Source of the DNA: Limisoma sp963601185
GTDB taxonomy: Bacteria > Bacteroidota > Bacteroidia > Bacteroidales > Muribaculaceae
Length of the DNA stretch: 64,000 nucleotides
Assembly (NCBI GenBank): GCA_963601185.1
Contig: CAVCEE010000001.1
Span: forward strand, 186,001 to 250,000
Reading direction: 5' to 3'
In this document: piece by piece, positions 58,805-64,000 of the stretch
Layout of the letters: every line of letters starts with the position of its first letter
Position numbering within the stretch: the first letter of the stretch is position 1
Notes under the pieces: generated by a model
Seen by the model: the letters and a program-made list of their open reading frames with translations, nothing else
Database searches by the model: none
What the model was told of the DNA's origin: nothing
Made by a program: the position numbers and the translations under genes

Positions 58805-60508
58805 ATGAACGACTTCAACTATCGCCGCCGGCAGTCGTCGACGGTGGCAATCGGCAACGTGCCTCTCGGAGGCGACAATCCCATACGCATCCAGTCAATG
58901 ACGTCGACCTCGACGCTCGACACCGAGGGGAGCGTGGCGCAGTGCAAGCGCATCTTCGATGCCGGCGCAGACTATGTGCGTCTCACGGCACAGGGTGTGC
59001 GCGAGGCTCGCAACATCGGTGAGATTCGCACGGCACTCCATGCCGACGGCTACACCAAGCCGCTTGTCGCCGACATCCATTTCAACCCCAAGGCGGCGTT
59101 TGAGGCGGCAGCCGTGACAGACAAGGTGCGCATCAACCCCGGCAACTTTGTCGACGCTGCACGCACGTTCCGCAAACTGGAATACACCGACGAGGAATAC
59201 CGGGCGGAGTTGGAGAAGATACGCCGCGCCGTGGTGCCGTTTCTTGCCGTGTGCCGCGAGCACCACACCGCCGTACGCCTCGGCGTGAACCACGGGTCGC
59301 TGTCCGACCGCATTATGAGCCGCTACGGCGACACGCCGTCGGGTATGGTGGAGTCGGCGATGGAGTATCTGCGCATCTTCCGCGAGGAGGATTTCAACGA
59401 TGTGGCAATCTCCATCAAAGCATCCAACACGGTGATAATGGTTGAAACCGTGCGCCGGCTGGTGGCGGAGATGGACCGCGAGGATATGCACTATCCGCTC
59501 CACCTCGGCGTGACCGAGGCTGGCGACGGAGAGGACGGACGCATCAAGTCGGCTGTGGGCATCGGCACTCTGCTTGCCGACGGCATCGGCGACACGGTGC
59601 GTGTGTCGCTCAGTGAGGACCCGGAACTGGAGATTCCAGTGGCGCGGAAACTGGTTGACTATGTGGTGAGCCGCGAGGGTCACGCAGAGATAAATGGCGG
59701 CTACGCCAAGGACTACGACCCGATTTGCCCTGTGCGCCGTCCGTCGAAGGCGGTGGGCATCGTGGGTGGCAGCAATGTGCCGGTCGTTGCCACTGCGCTT
59801 GCGCCGGAAGAGGTCGTGTCGCTCGAAACCAAGCCGGATTTCCATCTGGCAGACACGGCGTGGACGGCGGTCGATGCTTCTCAGGATGCCGCTGCAGTGG
59901 CTGATGCAGTGAATGACGGCGATGTGATTTTACTTACAAGCACGCACCGCAACCCGGTGGGCGAGATGTCGGCATTCATCCACCGCCTGTGGGACTACGG
60001 CTGCACGGCGCCGGTGGTGGCGAAGATGACCTATGCGGATGTCGACGAAGAGAGTGTGCAGGTAAAGGCCGGAGCGGACTTCGGTGCGTTGCTGCTCAAC
60101 GGACTCATTGACGGCATCGTGCTCGATGCGCCCAACCTGCCGCACAAGGCTGATGCCGTGGCATACGCATTCGGCATCCTTCAGGCATCGCGCCGCCGCA
60201 CCACGAAGACGGAGTATATATCGTGTCCGAGTTGCGGCCGCACGCTCTACGACCTACAGTCGGTGGTGCATCGCATCAAGGCAGCCACCTCGCACCTCAA
60301 AGGCTTGAAAATAGGCATTATGGGTTGCATCGTCAACGGCCCTGGAGAGATGGCGGATGCCGATTACGGATATGTGGGTGCAGCAGTGGGCAAAGTGAGT
60401 CTCTACAAAGGCAAGGAGTGCGTGGAGCGCAACGTGCCGCAGGAAGAAGCCCTGCCTCACCTTATCGCCCTCATCAAAGCCAACGGCGACTGGACAGACA
60501 AATCATAA
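58805..60508 (+). CDS. ispG: 4-hydroxy-3-methylbut-2-en-1-yl diphosphate synthase
   Basis: The iron-sulfur enzyme of the MEP isoprenoid pathway that converts MEcPP to HMBPP. At 567 residues it is longer than the E. coli enzyme (about 370) because of a central insertion (about 265-470), as in plant and Bacteroidetes/Chlamydia forms. Motifs: IRIQSMTSTSTLDTEGSVAQ (about 27), TKPLVADIHFNPKAAFEA, RINPGNF, and the Fe-S cysteines in YISCPSCGRTLYDL and IGIMGCIVNGPGEMADADYG. Isoprenoid supply would feed undecaprenyl phosphate for the wall genes in this window, though that link is only metabolic. It ends just before the repeat at 60523. Confidence 0.96.
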   Translation: MNDFNYRRRQSSTVAIGNVPLGGDNPIRIQSMTSTSTLDTEGSVAQCKRIFDAGADYVRLTAQGVREARNIGEIRTALHADGYTKPLVADIHFNPKAAFEAAAVTDKVRINPGNFVDAARTFRKLEYTDEEYRAELEKIRRAVVPFLAVCREHHTAVRLGVNHGSLSDRIMSRYGDTPSGMVESAMEYLRIFREEDFNDVAISIKASNTVIMVETVRRLVAEMDREDMHYPLHLGVTEAGDGEDGRIKSAVGIGTLLADGIGDTVRVSLSEDPELEIPVARKLVDYVVSREGHAEINGGYAKDYDPICPVRRPSKAVGIVGGSNVPVVATALAPEEVVSLETKPDFHLADTAWTAVDASQDAAAVADAVNDGDVILLTSTHRNPVGEMSAFIHRLWDYGCTAPVVAKMTYADVDEESVQVKAGADFGALLLNGLIDGIVLDAPNLPHKADAVAYAFGILQASRRRTTKTEYISCPSCGRTLYDLQSVVHRIKAATSHLKGLKIGIMGCIVNGPGEMADADYGYVGAAVGKVSLYKGKECVERNVPQEEALPHLIALIKANGDWTDKS

Positions 60509-60522
60509 CAGGCAAAGCACTG

Positions 60523-60621
60523 ATGGTGTGGGCGGCACCCCGACGGGGTGCAAGTTGCAGAGAACCAACTTCCCCGGGCTGAAGCCCGGGGCTATCAATA
60601 CGGCGCACCTACGGCGCGCTC
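60523..60621. repeat. 99-bp GC-rich dispersed palindromic repeat, copy B
   Basis: Matches the repeat at 29687-29785 in length and plan: ATGGTGTGGGCGGC at the start, CCCCGGGCTGAAGCCCGGGG at offset 49, and TACGGCGCACCTACGGCGC at the end. The first small hairpin is here GCACCCC-GAC-GGGGTGC, while copy A has GCGCC ... GGCGC: different bases but still pairing. It lies between the converging ispG and meaB genes. Confidence 0.85.
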
Positions 60622-60678
60622 ACCCTCGCTGAGATGCCGACAGCATTAGCCGATGCCCTGGCAGTGCGCACCTGAGGT

Positions 60679-61812
60679 TTATTTCAGACCGATTTTGTGG
60701 AAGTAGAAGTCGAGCACGTCGCGGGCGGCGATGAATGAACTCTGGCGGCTCTCAAGCACGTTCTGTTGCTTGATTTTCAGCATAGCCTCGACCTCGGGGT
60801 CGCGGTAGAAGTTGGCTCTCAGATGCTCGTCGATGGTTTCGTACATCCAGTACTTTTCCTGCTCTACACGGCGGCGCTCGAAGTAGCCGTTGCCTTTGAC
60901 AAACTCGAAGTAGCGGTCGATCATCTCCCACACCTCCTTGATGCCGAGTTCGAAGTAGCCCGAATAGGTAAGCACCTCGGGCATCCATCCCGACTGTGTG
61001 GGCGGAAACAGGTGCAACGCGCTTTCAAACTGCGCTTTGGCGAGTTTGGCGCGCTCGATGTTGTCGCCGTCAGCCTTGTTGATCACGATGCCGTCAGCCA
61101 TCTCCATAATGCCGCGCTTGATGCCCTGCAACTCGTCGCCAGTGCCGGTGAGTTGGATGAGCAGGAAGAAATCCACCATCGAGTGTACGGCAGTTTCGCT
61201 CTGACCCACGCCCACGGTTTCCACAAAGATATTGTTGTAGCCGGCAGCCTCGCAGAGCACGATTGTTTCCCTTGTCTTGCGCGCCACGCCGCCGAGCGAT
61301 CCTGCCGATGGGCTAGGGCGGATGAACGTTTTAGGATGGATGGACAGTTTCTCCATACGCGTCTTGTCGCCGAGGATGCTGCCCTTGGTGCGCTCGCTGC
61401 TCGGGTCGATGGCCAGCACGGCGAGTTTGCCGCCGCCCTTGAGCACATGGAGTCCGAACACATCGATTGACGTACTCTTGCCAGCACCTGGCACGCCAGT
61501 GATGCCGATGCGGCGCGAGTTGCCAGCATAAGGCAAGCATTTCTCTATCACCTCCTGCGCCAGAGCCTGATGTTCCGGCACAAGGCTCTCCACGAGTGTC
61601 ACCGCACGGCTGAGCACAGTGACATCGCCCTTGAGGATGCCCTCCACGTATTCGCCGACGGTCATCGTGCGGCGGCGTTTGCGCGGCTGGAAATAAGGAT
61701 TGACTTTCGGTGGCTCTGCCACACCGCTGTTCACCGTGAGACCGCTGTATTCAGCGTTGTTCTCTGGGTGCTCAATCATATTGTGATGTTCATCGTGATC
61801 AAGGAATTCCAT
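60679..61812 (-). CDS. meaB: Methylmalonyl-CoA mutase-associated GTPase MeaB
   Basis: A G3E-class GTPase that protects and loads B12 onto methylmalonyl-CoA mutase. The 377-residue protein has an unusual charged N-terminal extension (about 1-45, DHDEHHNMIEHPEN). The GTPase core carries Walker A IGITGVPGAGKSTSIDVF (about 102), VLAIDPSSERTKGSILGDKT (about 129), NNIFVETVGVGQSETAVHSM (about 190) and the NKAD specificity motif (VINKADGD). The C-terminal dimerisation arm ends DFYFHKIGLK. The mutase genes are not in the window. It stands in the same direction as the DUF1573 genes and may share their transcript. Confidence 0.95.
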   Translation of the reverse strand: MEFLDHDEHHNMIEHPENNAEYSGLTVNSGVAEPPKVNPYFQPRKRRRTMTVGEYVEGILKGDVTVLSRAVTLVESLVPEHQALAQEVIEKCLPYAGNSRRIGITGVPGAGKSTSIDVFGLHVLKGGGKLAVLAIDPSSERTKGSILGDKTRMEKLSIHPKTFIRPSPSAGSLGGVARKTRETIVLCEAAGYNNIFVETVGVGQSETAVHSMVDFFLLIQLTGTGDELQGIKRGIMEMADGIVINKADGDNIERAKLAKAQFESALHLFPPTQSGWMPEVLTYSGYFELGIKEVWEMIDRYFEFVKGNGYFERRRVEQEKYWMYETIDEHLRANFYRDPEVEAMLKIKQQNVLESRQSSFIAARDVLDFYFHKIGLK

Positions 61813-61843
61813 ATCGTAACTGTATTTTATGCGTTTGTAAATC

Positions 61844-62893
61844 TTATTTCTTGTCTGCGCCTACTGTGCGCACCTGCACGGTGGCCTGTAAAGGGTCGTT
61901 GGTAAACACCACGATGCTGCTGTTGAGCAAAGTCTTGTCGGCGAGTTTCGCCGGGTCGAGTTCCACGACGATTTCGCCGCTCTTGCCCGGTTTTAGCGAC
62001 TTGGGCCATTTCTTTACCACCACGGCATCGCTCATCGAGCCAACGCCGGTGATGTGCAGGTCGGCCTTGCCCACGCTCTCCACGCGCAATTTGCGCGACT
62101 GCTTCTTGTTGCCGATGGGCGAGAAGTCGATGCGGTCGTCGGCGAGGCGCATCTTCGGCGCGGACGAGTAGTCCACCTTTTCCGGGTTTGCTGGCACAAT
62201 CTGCGCCACGGCAGTGATAGTGCCCTCCTTCTTGTCGCCGCAGTACACCTCAATCGGCAACTCCATACGCCCGGTTTCGTCGCTGCGGCGCGACTCCACC
62301 GAGATACTTATGGCTGCCAACTCTTCGGGGTGCACTATTATGGGTTTAGAATCGACAAAAAGCCGAGGGTCGTTGTAGAGGAAAGACAGGGCAAGAGTGT
62401 CGCGGCTGGCGTTGTAGGCATTGATGGTGGCGAGTCGGCGGTGTCCCTGCTTGATGTCGCCGAGGATGGCGGTTTTCGATGTGAGCCGCAGGTCGCCCAG
62501 TTTCTCCGGAAAGATGCGTCCCACGGTTTCGCCCACTGGGATCACCTTGCCCGACACTTCCAACTGGTTGCGGGCCTCGCCGATGTAGATCACCACATGC
62601 TTCGTGAATGCCCCAGGGCGGTAGGACGGATTGTACTCCAGCGTCACTGTCGCGCTGTCGCCTGGGAGGATGCGGCCGTGGGTGTAGTTGGCAGTGGTGC
62701 ATCCGCACGACGACCGTGTGCGCGTAATCTCGATGGTGTCTGGCCCAAGGTTGCGGCACACGAATGTGTGGCTCGCCGGACCGTCAACCTCCTTGATTGT
62801 GCCGAAATCCCATTCCATAGAGTCCCACACCACAGTGGCTGAAGCCGCGGTGGCGAGGAAGGCTACGATTATGGTCAACAGGAGTCTGCGCAT
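61844..62893 (-). CDS. Exported DUF1573 protein, two-domain
   Basis: A 349-residue exported protein (signal peptide MRRLLLTIIVAFLATAASA). The N-terminal DUF1573 immunoglobulin-like domain has WDFGTIKEVDGPASHTFVCR (about 29) and the hallmark RSSCGCTTANY (about 62). More beta-rich domains of similar fold follow (e.g. DNPDP-like end VFTNDPLQATVQVRTVG). The family is abundant in Bacteroidetes; function is not established, and the SCGC pair may bind metal. It begins 4 nt after the smaller DUF1573 gene, with which it forms an operon. Confidence 0.85.
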   Translation of the reverse strand: MRRLLLTIIVAFLATAASATVVWDSMEWDFGTIKEVDGPASHTFVCRNLGPDTIEITRTRSSCGCTTANYTHGRILPGDSATVTLEYNPSYRPGAFTKHVVIYIGEARNQLEVSGKVIPVGETVGRIFPEKLGDLRLTSKTAILGDIKQGHRRLATINAYNASRDTLALSFLYNDPRLFVDSKPIIVHPEELAAISISVESRRSDETGRMELPIEVYCGDKKEGTITAVAQIVPANPEKVDYSSAPKMRLADDRIDFSPIGNKKQSRKLRVESVGKADLHITGVGSMSDAVVVKKWPKSLKPGKSGEIVVELDPAKLADKTLLNSSIVVFTNDPLQATVQVRTVGADKK

Positions 62894-62897
62894 TGGT

Positions 62898-63269
62898 CTA
62901 AGGTATTACGTTGCCCTTGATCCGCAGGTTCGACACTCCGGCGTTGGAAACCACGGTTACCGTCTTGTCGAACGAGCCTCTGCGGCCGTCGGGCATATAG
63001 GTGACACTGATTTTCGAACTCTCGCCGACGGCTATGGGTTTGCGCGGATAGCCCGGCTTGGTGCAGCCGCAGGAAGTGCGTGCCGAACGGATGATCAGCG
63101 GCTGCGAACCAGTGTTCTTAAACTCGAAATAGCAAGTCACGTCGCCACCCTTTTCCTTGACATAGCCAAAGTCGTGGGTTTTGGTCACGAACGTAATCTC
63201 TGCCTTGTCTCCTGCCATAAGGGGGAGAAAGACGAGAACGGCGACAAGCATTGAAAGCAGTTTCTTCAT
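62898..63269 (-). CDS. Exported DUF1573 protein, single-domain
   Basis: A 123-residue protein with a signal peptide (MKKLLSMLVAVLVFLPLMAG) and one DUF1573 domain: THDFGYVKEKGGDVTCYFEF, then RTSCGCTKPGYPRKPIAVGE, the conserved SCGCT centre, ending in VVSNAGVSNLRIKGNV. The fold is like immunoglobulin-type ASH domains. Located 4 nt upstream of the larger DUF1573 gene. Role not known. Confidence 0.87.
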   Translation of the reverse strand: MKKLLSMLVAVLVFLPLMAGDKAEITFVTKTHDFGYVKEKGGDVTCYFEFKNTGSQPLIIRSARTSCGCTKPGYPRKPIAVGESSKISVTYMPDGRRGSFDKTVTVVSNAGVSNLRIKGNVIP

Positions 63270-63296
63270 ATCGGCTTTTGCTTTGGTTTAACAAAG

Positions 63297-63304
63297 CAAA
63301 GTTA
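63297..63304 (-). promoter_or_regulatory. Candidate -7 box for the DUF1573 operon
   Basis: The minus strand reads TAACTTTG, an exact TAnnTTTG, 27 nt before the start codon. A TTTTG lies only 10 nt upstream, too close for the normal spacing. Confidence 0.45.
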
Positions 63305-63416
63305 AACTATATTGCAAAACAGGGGGTAATTTCTTCGCATAAAAATGTTTAAATCGCCAACCGTTGCTCCGCCGCGCCTGCCGGATGTGGCAGAATGGGC
63401 TTTGCCAACAAAAAAA

Positions 63417-63448
63417 TTTGGCTGGTTGGAGGGATTTTATTAATTTCG
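63417..63448 (+). promoter_or_regulatory. Promoter of the DUF3467 gene
   Basis: TTTG (63417-63420), a 20-nt spacer and TAATTTCG (63441-63448, one base off TAnnTTTG), 27 nt before the start codon. Confidence 0.6.
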
Positions 63449-63475
63449 CACATAAACTTTTAAAAAGAAATAATT

Positions 63476-63778
63476 ATGAGCGAAAACAACGATCAAAGAG
63501 AGATAAAAATTGAATTGACACCGGAAATGGCATCAGGCAAATATGCAAACCTCGCCATCATCACCCACTCTGTCAACGAGTTTTTTATGGACTTTGTAAG
63601 CGTAGTGCCAAACGCACCACAGGCACGCGTGCAGAGCCGTATCATTATGACTCCTGAAAACGCCAAGACCCTTTTGATGGCACTTCAGGACAACATCCGC
63701 AAATACGAAGCCAACTTCGGCACAATCACTCCAAAGGGACAACCTGCAGAGGGTGGCATGCCAGTGGGCAAAGCATAA
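63476..63778 (+). CDS. DUF3467 protein
   Basis: A 100-residue protein of the DUF3467 family, with EIKIELTPEMASGKYANLAI at the start, HSVNEFFMDFVSVVPNAPQA in the middle and ARVQSRIIMTPENAKTLLMA later. The sequence is soluble and small. The function is not known; the family is widespread in Bacteroidetes and usually single-copy. It is 23 nt upstream of cysS, so the two are probably cotranscribed. Confidence 0.88.
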   Translation: MSENNDQREIKIELTPEMASGKYANLAIITHSVNEFFMDFVSVVPNAPQARVQSRIIMTPENAKTLLMALQDNIRKYEANFGTITPKGQPAEGGMPVGKA

Positions 63779-63801
63779 ACAAGACAAACTGATTGGAGAC
63801 T

Positions 63802-64000
63802 ATGGAGAATCCGTTGTATATCTACAACACACTCTCCCGCAAGAAGGAGCGCTTCGAGCCGTTGCATGCGCCCAATGTGGGTATGTATGTGTGCGGACCT
63901 ACGGTCTACGGCGATCCGCATCTCGGCCACACACGTCCGGCAATCACTTTCGACGTGCTGTTCCGCTATCTTAAGCATCTGGGCTACAAGGTGCGCTATG
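63802..64000 (+). CDS. cysS: Cysteine--tRNA ligase, N-terminal part (3' end beyond window)
   Basis: The first 66 residues of the enzyme that charges tRNA-Cys: MENPLYIYNTLSRKKERFEP, then MYVCGPTVYGDPHLGHTRPA, with the class I CGPTVY...HLGH signature (zinc-binding Cys and HIGH-type motif). The gene runs past the right edge. Upstream is the DUF3467 gene. Confidence 0.95.
   Translation, partial: MENPLYIYNTLSRKKERFEPLHAPNVGMYVCGPTVYGDPHLGHTRPAITFDVLFRYLKHLGYKVRY

Noticed and set aside
1..64000. CRISPR array, prophage or intact insertion sequence
   Set aside because: No regularly spaced direct repeats, no cas, capsid, integrase or transposase-like frames were seen. The only repeats are the palindromic elements and gene-internal modules described.

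Overview
The window looks like chromosomal DNA from a Bacteroidales bacterium, most likely a GC-rich gut lineage such as Muribaculaceae. The genus is inference; GC was judged by eye, not computed. Evidence for the order: promoters of the Bacteroidetes type (TTTG, about 19 nt, TAnnTTTG); secreted fibronectin-III / choice-of-anchor-J proteins ending in type IX-like sorting domains; a MraY with a large insert; a long IspG; paired DUF1573 proteins; and the gene order of the division/cell-wall cluster.

Layout. 1-3.3 kb: the start of a TolC-type efflux protein (cut by the left edge), a nucleobase permease and a membrane glycosyltransferase, all on the minus strand. 3.3-5.9 kb: a large secreted FnIII/anchor-J protein bounded by two good terminators. 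5.9-22.8 kb: serS, then a complete dcw cluster read leftwards (rsmH, ftsL, ftsI, murE, mraY, murD, ftsW, murG, murC, ftsQ, ftsA, ftsZ, yqeY) with no mraZ at its head. 23-27.1 kb: two more secreted FnIII-type proteins mixed with two gene remnants (an AlbA/Schlafen-type ATPase N-terminus and the C-terminal nuclease-like half of an AAA ATPase), next to tRNA-Leu(CAG). 27.3-29.5 kb: HAD hydrolase, ribF and upp, driven by a promoter lying inside a palindromic repeat.

29.8-52.7 kb is the most notable part: 22 tightly packed minus-strand genes forming an aryl-polyene/flexirubin-type pigment-lipid biosynthesis and export locus. It has three acyl carrier proteins, three ketosynthases (two fused to chain-length-factor-like domains), a ketoreductase, two hotdog dehydratases with complementary active-site losses, a thioesterase, an acyl-AMP ligase, a methyltransferase, four acyltransferase domains, a glycosyltransferase-acyltransferase fusion, a LolA-like carrier, an MMPL exporter fused to an acyltransferase, two phytoene-desaturase-like flavoproteins, an exported alpha/beta hydrolase and two unknown exported proteins. 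No ammonia-lyase or dialkylresorcinol genes are present, so the aromatic starter must come from elsewhere. The likely flow is: the ligase loads an aryl acid onto an ACP; ketosynthase, reductase and dehydratase cycles build a conjugated polyene; methyltransferase, flavoproteins and acyltransferases tailor it and attach it to a lipid; and the MMPL and LolA-like proteins carry the product towards the outer membrane.

52.9-58.1 kb: a giant secreted protein with tandem carboxypeptidase-regulatory-like domains. 58.3-60.5 kb: purE and ispG on the plus strand. 60.5-60.7 kb: the second copy of a 99-bp GC-rich palindromic repeat also found at 29.7 kb. 60.7-63.3 kb: meaB and two DUF1573 proteins on the minus strand. 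63.5-64 kb: a DUF3467 protein and the start of cysS, which runs off the right edge.
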